From Adiantum capillus-veneris (Eukaryota; Streptophyta; Polypodiopsida; Polypodiales; Pteridaceae): a DNA stretch of 64,000 nucleotides. Shown one piece after another: positions 9,874 to 21,358 of the stretch (position 1 is the stretch's first letter; the number at the start of each line of letters is the position of its first letter). The DNA is taken from the NCBI GenBank assembly GCA_014529385.2, contig CM043953.1, positions 93,005,342 to 93,069,341 of the forward strand. Reading direction: 5' to 3'. Made by a program: the position numbers and the translations under genes. The notes under the pieces were generated by a model that saw only the letters and a program-made list of their open reading frames with translations, ran no database searches and was not told the origin of the DNA.

Positions 9874-11547
9874 CTACCCTACACCTAACTGCTTGCGAAA
9901 ATGCGCAAAGCTCTCTGAGGGAAGTCCTTTTGTAAGTAGATCAGCAGGATTTTCTGTGGTGTGAACTTTGACAAGCTGAAGTTGCTTATCCTCGAGCATT
10001 TCCCTTATGAAATGATACTTCACATCCACATGCTTTGTCTTTGAGTGATAAACTGGATTGCGAGCCAATTGTATAGCACTTTGACTATCACAATATAACA
10101 CAGGCATCTCTTCTTTGATTCCCAAATCTGTTATAAGTTGATTAAGCCAAATTGATTCTTTGCATGCCTCTGATGCTGCAACATATTCAGCCTCTGTAGT
10201 AGACTGAGTAACACAATCTTGTAATCTAGAACGCCATGATACTGCTCCACCAGCCAATGTAAAGACATACCCTGACGTAGACCTTCGGTTGTCTAAGTCA
10301 CCTGCATAATCTGAGTCTGTAAAACCCTTTACACTTAGCTCCTGACTCCCATAGCATATACGCATACTCTTTGTAGCTTTTAGGTATCTCAATATTCCTT
10401 TCACTGCCTCCCAATGTTTCTTGCCTGGGTTTGACATGTATCGACTTACTACTCCCACTGCAAATGCAATGTCTCGGCGAGTAGCAATCATTGCATACAT
10501 CAAACTACCCACTGCAGACGCATATGGAATCTTATCCATTTCACCCTGTTCTTCCTCAGACACAGGACAATCTTGTTTGCTAAGTTTCACATATGGTGGC
10601 AATGGAACACTCAATGCCTTTCCCTTCTCCATATTGAAACGTTGCAAAACCTTGTCAATATACTCTATTTGAGATAACCAAATCAACTTCTTTGATCTGT
10701 ATCTCTCAATGCGCATACCAAGTATATGACTTGCCTCACCCATGTCTTTCATGTCAAACGATTTTTCCATCTTTGAATTCAAAGCTGAAATTTCTTCCAA
10801 GTGCTTGCCAGCAATCAACATGTCATCCACATACAAAATAAGGATTAGCCAACTGCCATCCTTAGCCTTCTTTGTATATAGACAGTGATCGAACTCACTA
10901 CGTTTGTAGCCTTGCGAAAGCATAAACTTGTGGAATTTATGGTACCATGCCCTCGGTGATTGTTTTAAGCCATAAAGACTCTTTAACAACTGGCATACCC
11001 AATCTTCCTTGCCTTTCTCAACAAACCCTTCTGGCTGCTACATGTAAATTTCCACATCTAAATCACCATGCAAGAACGCTGTCTTGACATCCATTTGGTG
11101 CAACACCAAATCTAATATGGCAACCAATGCAAGAAAGCATCTCAATGTAGTCATCTTGACCACCGGAGAGAAGACTGCATCAAAGTCAATGCCTGGTTCT
11201 TGCTTAAAGCCCTTGGCAACAAGCCTTGCTTTGTACTTTGGCTGACTATCATGAGCGGTGATCTTATACCTGTAAACCCATTTACAGGGTAGAGCCTTTT
11301 TGCCCCGTGGTAATTTAACTAGCTTCCATGTCTGGTTTTTATGCAGAGCTGTCATCTCTGACTGCATGGCCAATTGCCAATTCCCGGAGTCGTTCATTTG
11401 CACTGCCTCCTTGTAACATGAAGGCTCATTGCAATCAGTCAACATGACATAATTAATAGATGGAACAAACCTATCAGGAGGTCGCGTGATACGTCCAGAT
11501 CTACGCACAATAGGTGGCTCAGGCTCAGCCACAACCTGTGGTTCCAC
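9874..11547 (-). pseudogene. Copia 1 reverse transcriptase and RNase H
   Basis: Read on the minus strand: the integrase-RT linker (RRSGRITRPPDRFVPS), then RT with WKLVKLPRGKKALPCKWVY, AFLHGDLDVEIYM, QPEGFVEKG, LKSLYGLKQSPRAWY and the catalytic LYVDDM. RNase H follows with SWRSRLQDCVTQSTTEAEY, CDSQSAIQLARNPVYHSK, HVDVKYHFIRE and the C-terminal NPADLLTKGLP. One CAG-to-TAG change at 11040-11038 interrupts the frame just before QPEGF; copia 2 keeps CAG here. The enzyme would copy element RNA into DNA in cytoplasmic particles; this copy would be truncated. Confidence 0.93.
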
Positions 11548-11601
11548 TCTATCCTGTCCTTGCTCCTTTTGAGCCCTGACATTTTGTCTTGCACGTGTAG
11601 G

Positions 11602-12537
11602 TCAATCTTCTTGGAAGACAACTCTTCTAATCTCCTCAACCCTCTCTGGTTTAGAATGATATTTGGCTTCATTAAAGTGAACATCATTGCTACGGACAAC
11701 CTTTATGGATTCGGGATCCCAAAGTCTGTACCCCATCTCACCAGAATTACCATAGCCGAGAAAGATGCACTTTCTACTCTTTGGCTCAAGTTTGTTCCTA
11801 AATTCCTTTGCAACGTGAGTATATGCCTCACAGCCAAAGACTCTGAGATGTTTGTAGGAGGCCATTTTGCCTGACCATACTGTCTGTGGCATTGAATCCT
11901 TCTGCAAAACCTTGCTAGGAGATCTATTTACAAGATGAACAGCTGTTGATACAGCTTCAGCCCAAAACCCATTTGGCAGCTGTGCATTAGACAACATACT
12001 TCGGACCTTCTCTTGTATGGTCCTATTCATCCTCTCAGCAACACCATTTTGAGGAGGATTGTAAGGAGCAGTAAGTTCACGTTTTATACCTTTTGACTCA
12101 CAAAAGTCCTGAAAGGCCTTTGAAACATACTCTCCACCATTGTCAGTGCGTAATCATTTAAGCTTCTTGCCACTCTGATTCTCCACAAGTGTCACAGACG
12201 TTTTGAAAACACTAAACGCTTCATCCTTGTGCTTGAGAAAGTAAACCCATACTTTCCTCGAGTAATCATCTATAAATTTCATAAAGTAAGAAGCTCCCCC
12301 TAGAGATAGGTTAGGCATAGGTCCACACAAATCACTATGAACAAGTGCCAACTGTGTATCTCTTCTACTGCTTCTATGCTTATGTGGCTGCTGTGTTTGC
12401 TTACCATACAGACAATGTTCACAAAATTCAAAATCATTAAATGAAAAGCCAGGCAAATAACCAGAACGAGACAAGATTTCCATTCCCTTCTTGGACATAT
12501 GTCCTAACCGGCTATGCCACAAAGAAACGTTCGGCTG
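11602..12537 (-). pseudogene. Copia 1 integrase
   Basis: The GAG-pre-integrase zinc region opens with LWHSRLGHMSKKGMEIL and FCEHCLYGKQ. The catalytic core follows with HSDLCGPM, FIDDYSRKVWVYFLK, the DNGGEY region, QNGVAERMNRT and AVHLVNRSPSKVL. A TGC-to-TGA change at 12154-12156 (Cys in copia 2) and a GGA-to-TGA change at 11602-11604 break the frame. Upstream, a TAG at 12540-12538 separates it from gag-protease; the second copy has the same TAG. Confidence 0.92.
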
Positions 12538-13853
12538 CTAGGTTACATTGATTACATTTTTAGAGACATTTGATACATAAATCATGTAAAGTCCTCCAAA
12601 CTTTACTCCATGTGCTACTGTCATAGAACCCTTGGATATCTTCCACATGTTCTGTCCAAAAGTGGTGATGTAGCCAACATCATCAAGTAAACCTGTGCTG
12701 ATCAAGCTCTTTGTAATTGCAGGATCATGTCTCAGATTCTTCAGCGTGAAAGAAGAGCCATTCTGAAACTTCAATTGAACATCTCCAACACCTAAGATCT
12801 CACATGTCTGCCCATTGCCTAGCCGAACATGATCTTTAGTGGTCACATAAGAGGTAAACCACTCCTTGTTTGGAGACACATGAAGTGATGCCCTTGAGTC
12901 TATAATCCAGCCACTCAGTGCATTTCCATCAGATGCTGTAAGAAGAGCCGAGTCCATTGTATTCTTCAAGAAGTAGACGTCTCCTGACACTAGACTGTCA
13001 TCCTCTGCAACAGTGTTTGTCACATTTATTTCTTGAATCTTCACTGAGGACTTGTTCTTCTCACCATGGTCTTCAGCTTTCTCTTTGCCTTTTTCTGCTT
13101 TCCATTCTCTGTAGTCTCTTTTCATGTGACCCTTCTTGCGACAATGGTAGCATTCTATGTCACTCTTGCCTTTAGCACTGCGGGACTTGCTACGAGACTG
13201 ATTCCTCTTTCCACCTTTGTACTTTATTTGGTCCTTCCCCTGACAACTAAGGCTGTTTCTTCTCCTTTGTACGTTGTCTTTCTATTGGTTTCTTCAGTAA
13301 GCAGACATCCTTCTACACCTGCTATGTTCAAACCATCTGGAGGTGCAGAGTTACTCAAAGCTGTGGAAAAAGTGTCCCAACTTTCCGGCAATGTGATCAA
13401 TAGGAATATAGCTCTAAGAGGTTCATCAAACTTGACACCTTGAGCTGACAACTGACTATAGATTGTGTTGAATTCATTCAGATGATTGGACATAGGTGTC
13501 CCTTCTTTCATCTTCAAGTCAACAAGCTTCTTAAGCCAGTATACCTGTGAAGCTGCACTCTGCTTCTCATAAAGATCACTCAACTTTAACCATGCTTGAT
13601 AAGCCGACATCTCGTCTGCTACATTGAAGTAAACGCTTTCTGCCAAAGTCAGCATAATGGTAGAAAGTGCCAATTCTTCCATTTCGCTCCATTCATCTTC
13701 GTCCATATCTTCTGGTTTTATCCCCTTGAGCTTTATAGGTTTTATCTGCTTCTTTTGTACCAACACGTGCCAAATCTGCTTCTTCCACAATGGGAAATTG
13801 GTTCCATCCAGCTTCTTGATATTGTAAAGAGCAGTGTCCTGTGATCCAGCCAT
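12538..13853 (-). pseudogene. Copia 1 gag and protease
   Basis: The start is ATG at 13853 (MAGSQDTALYNIKKLDG). The gag body matches the plant copia gag (UBN2-like) form, with FPLWKKQIWHVL, YQAWLKLSDLYEKQSAA and MSNHLNEFNTIYSQLSAQG. A one-base deletion near 13222-13230 shifts the frame after GRTK; copia 2 has the extra base. The CCHC knuckle region and the protease follow in the next frame: GWIIDSRASLHVSPNKEWF, where the usual DSGAS has become DSRAS. That Gly-to-Arg change is also in copia 2 and would be expected to harm the aspartic protease. Confidence 0.9.
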
Positions 13854-14937
13854 AGCTACGCTTCACAGTAGTTTACTTTTCTGGGAAAAATTCGGCAGAG
13901 TTTCCCCTATAAACTGACCTCTGAACCAATATCAACCTGTCAAATGAGCCAAGAAAGCTTCAAATTTTGCAGAAATTTTGGCATAGTCTCCTTTGTAAAA
14001 TGGCTCTGGTGTACTAAAAACAAACGAAAAAAACAGCTCAAAAAACACCGTCTCTCTGACACTGTAAGCTGCGGGTAAACCTGTCTTGCACCTGTACTGT
14101 CTCTCACTGTCCTGTCACTGTCCTATAAGCATAGACTACGACAATGCCTAAACGACAGTAAAGCAAAGATGCAATCCCAACTGTCTAACTCACAGTCAAT
14201 ACATCCTAGCTGCCTATTTAAGGGTGCTTGAGGGATCACTCCAAGACCTGTATCACCGAAAGGATCTCAACATTCGAGAATCCCCCAGCTCAATAAAACC
14301 TCACTCGACCCTCAAAAAAGGCTGCAGTAAATCTGACAGTACATAGACTTCCCACAAAGTCATACATCCACAAATTTCCCACTGTATGCTGTAACCGCTG
14401 CGGCGGTTGTTTGCTGCGTGACTTACAGCCAGCAAACCCTCAACAGACATACATAATCTCTGACAATACATCCCATGTGGCAGTACCTGCAATGTCAGGA
14501 TGAAATCTGGAATATCAAGCAGCAAACACAAGCTACCTGATGAACTAGTGGATGTCGCCTACAGTCTGTGTGTAGATGCACCCGTGTCGTATGTGACACG
14601 CCTCCAAGAACTGTGAGCCGTCCTTCGATGTGTAGACAGCCACAAATCAACACTCTGGGACTGTCGATATGCTCAGCACCTGCAGTCGTAGGCCGAAAAC
14701 CCCAAATTTGCAGAGTCGGATCTGCACCCGTCAAGACCACGTAGTCGAAAATGGCCTGCGCAGACCTTTGTCGAAGCCGAACGGTGGCCGAGATGACCTC
14801 AGAATGAAATTCTGACAACACCAAGCCCTTCGGGCTGACCCACGAGATTTGGGGCCGCGTCTTCGCGTGTCAAATTTCACTCCAATCTGAGTTGGTGACT
14901 CTAGCCTCTTGCAGTGCTGCCCCGAGCCTCGATCTGA

Positions 14938-15143
14938 GCTCTGATACCAGTTGAAGGAGTACGAGCGGAAGTGCGACGCGAGAGAGAGTGCAAGAAGAAG
15001 AGCACGACGATATGGTGAACTCGCTCTATTGTAATGTGTAGAGCATAGTGAGTTCTTATTAGGTTTTTACAAAAGAATATGCGTACATACCTGGCGGCCC
15101 GCCCACTTACCTGGGCGACCACATTGGGCTTTATACCCCAACA
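14938..15143 (-). repeat. Copia 1 5' LTR and primer binding site
   Basis: LTR 14952-15143; the PBS complement GCTCTGATACCA is at 14938-14949, two bases from the LTR end. From 14937 down to 13854 is the untranslated leader, with no coding signal seen. Confidence 0.92.
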
Positions 15144-15148
15144 TAAAC

Positions 15149-16317
15149 TGCACATTAGGCATAAGATGCCTAAGAGCACATATTCTGGGCACACACTCTA
15201 GAAATTGAAGGAAAGTTCCTCAGCCCAACATGCTACTCTTCTCCCTCTTTTTCTTATTTTTCTCAAGAATAATTAAAACTTTCTAAGAAGCTTTTCATAC
15301 ATGTTTTGTTTGGCAGTCAGCATGAGCCAAGGAGCTCTAACTCTCAACTAGAAATGGGCCAAGATGCCATTCACATTAGCTTTCATCGGTTTATTGATTG
15401 AACACTAAATATCTTAAGAGCTAGGAGCCACACACAGGCTGGCTAAGAGCCATTGGCAGATCTTGGGTAAGATCCAACTATTGCCATTCCTTGGGTTATT
15501 GTTCTTAGGATCAAACATATTTTCCCAATGGAGTACACATCAAACATCTGACATTAATTGACGAGCAAGAGTCTTGTCATTTCGGAGGATTTCTTGCTCT
15601 ATAGCACTATGAGTGTCTATGGCATCACAGTTTTGGGGTATGACCCAGCGGGTGCTTACTAAATCACCCCATAGGCATTAAGGATCACAATTTGATCTGC
15701 ATTGAGGATCACAGTTGATCTCTCCCAGTTATACTTTCAAGGAAATAATTCTGCAATCTACCAAACACGGTAGCAAATGGACACACTTTTCAAGTTGATT
15801 CCAATCATTCTAGACACGGTTGACTATGTTAGTCACTGTGATTTGCTATTTGAGTAGTTTCTACAAAGAGTCTTACCAAGGGGTTTGACTACGTAGATTC
15901 TAATCCAAGGGCTTCGATTGCACAGGCAACACCTAGGGTTTCCAGTACAATGCTGTTTGTTTTTTCAGGTAGGGGACGTGCTCCTCCCCATTGGAATACA
16001 TGTAAGTGTACATTACGTTCAAATCTCCAGGTACGCATCTATTGATTTGGTGTTATTCCATTTTGAGTATGCTTTGCTTGGTTTTTCAAGACGTCTAAGT
16101 ATGCTTGAATGTTATAGAGCCATGCCAAGGGCATGTCGGCACAAATTATTTTGGGCCAAGTGTCCAATCTATCTTTTTGTCTTATGCTGTTACGAACCCA
16201 CCGATACAGACAACTGGCTCACTTATGGGACGTCAGTAAAGAAAACATCAGTATTCTTAAGAAGATATTACTACTTGTGTTTTCGAGGACGAAAACTCTT
16301 CCTTAAGGGGGGAGTAA
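15149..16317 (+). other. Non-retroviral interior of inner element (right part) and pol tail
   Basis: 15149-16244 has no recognised protein. Its 15830-16035 part recurs inverted at 6750-6970. An acceptor/donor-like pair (TTTTTTCAG at about 15961-15969, followed by GTAGGGG) is seen. From about 16245 the sequence matches the last codons of the outer gypsy pol (the TTTTCGAGGACGAAAACTC block) and its polypurine tract. An open frame across 15918-16421 runs into the LTR and is judged accidental. Confidence 0.5.
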
Positions 16318-16478
16318 TGTTAGGACAAGGGTCCTACGGGGCAAGGCCCAACCTAGGGGGTCAGGGACCGGCTGGACCAGTGCGGACTGGGGATCCGCTT
16401 AGGGCAAGTGCAAGGAGCTAGCCTAGATAAGGGGCGGTAGGGAGGAGGATCCCGGGTTCAGTTACCCTAGGTCTTACA
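16318..16478 (+). repeat. Inner element 3' LTR
   Basis: TGTTAGGACAAGGGTCC to CTAGGTCTTACA, preceded by the polypurine tract CTTAAGGGGGGAGTAA and followed by the TTTGT half of the target duplication. Confidence 0.88.
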
Positions 16479-16483
16479 TTTGT

Positions 16484-16511
16484 CTAGTCCGGCCTTGCCG
16501 GTGTCTTGACA
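16484..16511 (-). repeat. Outer gypsy 3' LTR, second part
   Basis: It matches 21498-21525 (CTAGTC(C/T)GGCCTTGCCGG) and ends at the polypurine tract of the outer element. Confidence 0.88.
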
Positions 16512-16522
16512 TTACTCCCCCC

Positions 16523-17374
16523 TTAAGAAGAGTTTTCGTCCTCGAAAACAAAAGTGGGGAACTTCTTCTTAAGAACACTAATGTTTTCCCAAGTGGCACC
16601 TTCTTCAGATCGTTCTTTCCATTTGATTAAGGCTTGTTGATGTACGTGATGACGTGTACGCAACTCATGATAATCAAGAACACATTCAGGTTCATGCGGT
16701 AGGGTAGGAGGTTCAATGAAATCAACCAAAACTTGTTGGTCAATGACATTGTCGTCCCCATATAACCGCTTACGTAAACGGCTTACATGAAACACCGGAT
16801 GAATGTGAGAATGTGAAGGTAGTAATAATTTGTAGGCACGATCACCTACTCGCTTGAGTATTTTGAAAGGCCCACTATATTAGGGAGATAATTTAGGTGT
16901 CGGCCCAGTTTTCAGACTTTCTGAATGTTCTGGCACACGTAAAAATACTTCCTCCCCTTCTTCGAAGGTAACTTGCCAACGTTTCTCATCAGCGTACTTC
17001 TTATACCGATCCTGTGCTTGTCGGATATTCTAACGAGCAAGTTTCAACATATCCATGTGGTCTTGTTGGTCAATGACATTGTCGTCCCCATATAACCGCT
17101 TACGTAAACGGCTTACATGAAACACCGGATGAATGTGAGAATGTGAAGGTAGTAATAATTTGTAGGCACGATCACCTACTCGCTTGAGTATTTTGAAAGG
17201 CCCACTATATTGGGGAGATAATTTAGGTGTCGGCCCAGTTTTCAGACTTTCTGAATGTTCTGGCACACGTAAAAATACTTCCTCCCCTTCTTCGAAGGTA
17301 ACTTGCCAACGTTTCTCATCAGTGTACTTCTTATAACGATCCTATGCTTGTCGGATATTCTAACGAGCAAGTTT
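16523..17374 (-). pseudogene. Outer gypsy integrase C-terminus and chromodomain-like tail
   Basis: On the minus strand: the integrase C-terminal GPFKILKRVGDRAYKLLLP, the HPVFHVSRLRKRLYGDD block, then a chromodomain-like end (ALIKWKERSEEGATWENISVLKKKFPTFVFEDE) finishing at 16523. The HPVFHVS block is present twice, as part of a 329-bp tandem duplication covering about 16717-17374. The duplication breaks continuity: the upstream copy ends in a stop near 17030. Confidence 0.85.
16717..17374. repeat. 329-bp tandem duplication inside outer gypsy pol
   Basis: TCAATGACATTGTCGTCCCC starts at both 16741 and 17070, and TCGGATATTCTAACGAGCAA occurs at matching positions near the two ends. The two copies differ at only a few bases (for example TATTAGG against TATTGGG), so the duplication is younger than the element. 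Confidence 0.9.
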
Positions 17375-18348
17375 TTCGGTTGCCAACCCCACCGTAACTA
17401 GTGACCTAGGTTGAAACCCGTACATGAGCATGAAAGGACTAAAACCTGTTGTGACATGTTTAGCACTGTTGTAGGCAAACTCAAGAATAGGTAAGTATTC
17501 TTCCCATTCTTGACTGTTTTTTGCTGGCGTATGCTCTTAGCATATCCTCTAGCACCTGGTTAACCCGTTTCATTTGACCATCCGTTTTTGGATGATCAGT
17601 TGTACTGAGGTTTAGTTGTGTACCCAATTGTTTAAATACAGCTCTCCAAAAGTGGCTGTTAAAGTTGGGATCACGGTCACTAACAATGTTACTTGGCAAA
17701 CCATACAATTTGTATAGATTGTCCACAAATAACTTGGCTAGTTCTGGTGTCTTAACCGTTGATTTGGTCGGAATAAACTTACATAGTTTAGTCAACTTGT
17801 CTCGGCCACCCATACTGAGTCATGACCTCGTACAGTGGTTGGTAAACCTACAATAAAATCCATAGAGATGCTTTCCCATTTTCCATTGGGAATCTCCAAA
17901 AGATGTAAGAGTCCTCCTGCTTTCAGGCGCTCTGCCTTGTTAACTTGACATTTTGGAAATGCAAGACTTAAGCTTGAACGAAGCCATGTAGACCTGGCCA
18001 GTAAAACTGTCGTCGTACGAGAGAGTAAGTTTTTCTAATCCACGGGTGCCCTGCACTTGGACTATCATGACATTCATAAAGAATTTGGCACCAAATTTCT
18101 GTGTCCGTCGGTACACAAACTCTCCCCTTGTGGAGTAGGTACCCATTGTCGATGGTAAAATGCTTCCATCGCTGTAGTTCATCACTTGATAAAGGAGAAC
18201 TAGGTGTGGAGGTTAACTGTACACTACCGTCATTGGAGTGAGAAGGATCCCTCTTTTGAACATGGCTCCACACTTTGGAATATGCTTCATCATGCTCATA
18301 TTTGCCCTTGAGAGAATCTAAAAATTCACTACGAAGTTCCGTGAACAA
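17375..18348 (-). pseudogene. Outer gypsy integrase
   Basis: N-terminal part in frame from 18348: the H2C2-type region (CHDSPSAGHPWIRKTYSLVRRQFYWPG) is followed by a stop and frameshifts around 17960. The catalytic core continues from 17813 with TKLCKFIPTK, LFVDNLYKLYGLPSNIVSDRDPNF and HPKTDGQMKRVNQVLEDMLRAY. The segment with the first catalytic Asp is not clean. The second Asp (DRDPNF) is visible, and the downstream QMKRVNQ block has Lys-Arg where QTERVNQ-type residues are usual. Confidence 0.85.
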
Positions 18349-20038
18349 GAGCGAATTTGATCTCTGGCATTCGACTTAGAGCGTCTGCCACTACATTGTA
18401 TCGGCCTTTGCGATACCTTAGCTTGGCGTCATATTCCTGAAGGATCTTGGCCCACTTGGCTTTTTGACCCTTTAAATCCGTTTGCTGTGTAAACCATTTG
18501 ATGCTTTCATGGTCAAACACAATCTCAAACTGAGCACCATACAGATAATGCGGCCATGTTTTTAAGGCAGACACTATTGCATAGAGTTCGCGTTCGTAAG
18601 TAGAATAGTTCTGCTGAGCTGCATCAAGCTTCTTGATTTCAAATGCAATCGGCCGACCGTCTTGTTACAGGACTGCTCCAATAGCACGGTCACATGCATT
18701 CGTTTCCAAAACGAATGGTTTCAAAGGATCTACAATAGCCAGTATAGGAGCTGTAGCTAATGCATCCTTGAGCGTATCGAAACTGTGCTGTTGAGTGGAT
18801 CCCCACTGAAAAGATTTACCTCTTCCTTTTAGTTGATCCATCATAGGAACAACAATTTGAGCATAATTTTTAACGAACCTTCGGTAAAAACCTGCAAATC
18901 CTAAAAGTATCTGTAATTCTTCCAGATTTTTAGGAGGAGGCCATTTCCGGATGGTATCCACTTTGGATTGATCCATGTATAGCCCGTTAGCTGAAATAAC
19001 ATGCCCTAAATAATGAATTTCATCTTTTAGAAAATCACATTTAGATTCCTTGACATATAACTTGTTTGTGCGTAACAACTCAAACACATGTCTGAGATGT
19101 TGTAAGTGTTCTTCTTCAGAAGCACTATAGACTAGGATGTCATCGAGGAAAACAATGACAAATCTGCCCAAATATGGCTTCAAGACACTATTCATAAGTG
19201 CCATGAATGTTGCGGGCGCATTGGTTAACCCAAAGGGTATCACCAAAAACTCGTAATGTCCAAACCGTGTTCGGAATGCAGTTTTAGGTATATCGGCAAG
19301 TCGAATACGGACTTGATAATATCCTGACCGCAAGTCTATTTTCGCAAAAATGCGAGCATGAATGAGCTTATCAAACAACTCATCTACTCTCGGCAATGGG
19401 TATTTGTTCTTAACTGTGACCGCATTTAAGCCCCGGTAGTCTACGCACATGCGCATATTGCCGTCCTTTTTCTTCACTAAGAGGATAGGCAAAGCCCATG
19501 GTGAAGGACTAGGTTGTATAAACCCTCTGTTAAGGTAGTCAGCAAGCTGACGTTCCACCTCAGTAGCCTCTGGATAACTCATACGGTAAGGTGGTTTACT
19601 ATCAGGTTTACAGCCTGCAGCCACGTCAATGCTATGTTGTACTGATCGTGTCGGCAGTAATCCTGATGGAAAATCATTAGGAAATACATCTTGAAATTCC
19701 TTTAATAATTTCTGTAATTGACTAGCAAAGTTTGCTTGTTTAGAATTAGGAATTGGTGGAATAGAGGAGAGAGAAGCATGCGGCGTTGAGGAATGTTCAA
19801 TAGACTCAATGTTAGAAAGAAAATGAGATAGTGAGTAACACAAGAAAACCTGATCTATCTCATTATCAGAAACAAGCTGCATAAGCTCAGTTGTACAAAT
19901 TAGTGGTGATGAAGGTATATCTTTTTCTCCTAACAACAACACATGTGCGCCATGGGATTCAAACATCAAGATGTTGTGCTCATAGCGACGCTTCAGTGAT
20001 GGTCCTAGTATGTAACCACTCCCTACCAAGAACCACAT
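18349..20038 (-). pseudogene. Outer gypsy protease end, reverse transcriptase and RNase H
   Basis: From 20038 one frame covers 457 codons: linker, [17 protein letters not shown], the RT core ([50 protein letters not shown] and the catalytic FLDDILVYS), the connection [31 protein letters not shown], and the start of RNase H. A TAA at 18667-18665 interrupts RNase H after AIGAVL. It continues as YYGLKTWPHYLYG-type sequence, FDHESIKWFTQQ and the VVADALSRMP end. LTNAPATF and FLDD mark it as Ty3/gypsy. Confidence 0.92.
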
Positions 20039-20960
20039 CAGCCCTTTCCATGTTCATAACCTGAAAATCTAAACATGTAGAGTACCCTTGTACTTCCAAT
20101 GGAACAGCTCGGCATTGAGCATCCCATATTTCAGTATCATGTCCATTCATCATTGCTACCTTGTAGCGGTGGGTACTCGGAGTTTGAGGTAGTTTGAGTT
20201 TTTTCACCATTCCATAATTGATGAAATTGTGAGTAGCACTGTCATCTACCAAGATGCGCACCTTGTGCCCTTGCAGATATCCGTGCATACGTACTAACTC
20301 ATGTGGTCCAAAGGTTGGTTGCCACATGGAAGCTGTGAGACAACATTCATGCACCACCTCAATGTGTGTTACTTCCACTGTAGAGAATCTTGAGGAAGAC
20401 TCAAGAGGCAGCAGTTGCACCGTGTGCACTGCTTTCTCCTTTCCCTGAGCAGCAGATTTCCCCTTGGGACAATCCTTTTTGCCATGACCTCTCCCTAAAC
20501 ATTGAAAACATATTTTTTCTTTCTTGGCTTTATCAAAATCCTCAAGAGAGAGAGGACCCCTTGGGTTTTTTAGATGCATCTGAATTAGCAACTATAAATT
20601 TTCTTTTATTGTGCCCATACTGAGTGCGTGTATTACCATGTATACTAGCAAGCACGTGACTATTATGTGTTCTAATTTCGTCAAAATTGAGAGTAGTCCT
20701 GTGGAAAATGATTCGAATTGTCCGCCGTATATGGAATTCCACTAGTTCTTGATAGCCGAATCAATTAGGCTTGAAAGCGGTAATTGATTTCACCAAAAAC
20801 TTGTACTGCAACTCCGCCAGATTGGTTGTCTTGAAATCTCTGAGTTTCTGCGTAATACGCAGGAAATTTTTGTCGGAATGTGCGCCTGATTCATTGATGC
20901 CGTCCTTTTCGGCCTTGCCATACTCGCACGTAGTGGAGTAGGGGGGTGGGGTACCCACTG
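19980..20960 (-). pseudogene. Outer gypsy gag end, CCHC and protease
   Basis: From 20591 a frame holds the zinc knuckle CFQCLGRGHGKKDCP, a linker, and a pepsin-like retroviral protease: VRILVDDSATHNFINYGMVKKL, where the usual active site DSGATHNF has lost its Gly, then VVLGREWL. Upstream (20960-20600) two overlapping frames keep gag-like pieces but with several shifts. From 20960 to 21358 only a GC-rich leader-like sequence is seen, so the N-terminal half of gag seems to be missing. Confidence 0.85.
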
Positions 20961-21358
20961 TGGGTACCGCCCCTTAGGCTTGATTTTTTTGTCTATGGCC
21001 ACTACCCCTAAGGGGGTTGGGCGCCCTCAAGTGGGAAAATGAACGCACAGTCGGCTATGGCCTTGAGCGGGCATCGTGCAGAGGCTTGGAGAGCTTGGGG
21101 CAGATGATGCAAGGCTTGAGGGGCTTCGCCCCTTGTCGAAAAATGCTGAGCATGCCCTTGCGCCTCCAACAAGCCCGCACGCCGGCATTTTGGTGCTCCT
21201 GCACCGGGCGGCCCTGCCTTGCCAAGCTCGCGTGCCCACGGCTTCGTCTTCGTCGACCTCCTTGCTAAGGGGTGATCCCCACTGTGTTGGACCCCGACAT
21301 GCAAGCCTTGAGTGGCTAGAAAGCACCACTCCCTTCCCCTTTCCCAAAATAGACACAA

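Larger units (their letters stand above)
9593..15143 (-). mobile_element. Ty1/copia element copy 1, minus strand
   Basis: The two 192-bp LTRs (9593-9784 and 14952-15143) differ at only about three positions. Target duplication is TAAAC on both sides (9588-9592 and 15144-15148). The PBS complement is at 14938-14949 and the polypurine tract AAGTGGGAGGT, read on the minus strand, is at 9785-9799. Domain order on the minus strand is gag, CCHC, protease, integrase, RT, RNase H: integrase before RT defines copia. The reading frame is broken by point stops and a one-base deletion. Insertion is into the inner LTR element, so it is the youngest level of this nest. Confidence 0.95.
7193..16478 (+). mobile_element. 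Inner non-autonomous LTR element, plus strand
   Basis: The LTRs at 7193-7369 and 16318-16478 both run from TGT(C/T)AGGACAAGGGTCC to CTAGGTCTTACA; the right copy lacks about 16 bases present in the left. The PBS TGGTATCAGAGC is at 7371-7382 and the polypurine tract CTTAAGGGGGGAG ends at 16317. Target duplication is CTTGT (7188-7192) and TTTGT (16479-16483). The only retroviral coding trace is the last 70 or so bases of a gypsy pol (about 16245-16311), nearly identical to the end of the outer element. The rest of the interior, minus the nested copia, is about 3.4 kb without gag or pol. This looks like a LARD-type derivative mobilised by its gypsy relatives. Confidence 0.85.

Noticed and set aside
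15918-16421. 167-codon frame across the end of the inner element
   Set aside because: It runs out of frame through the pol tail and into the LTR.
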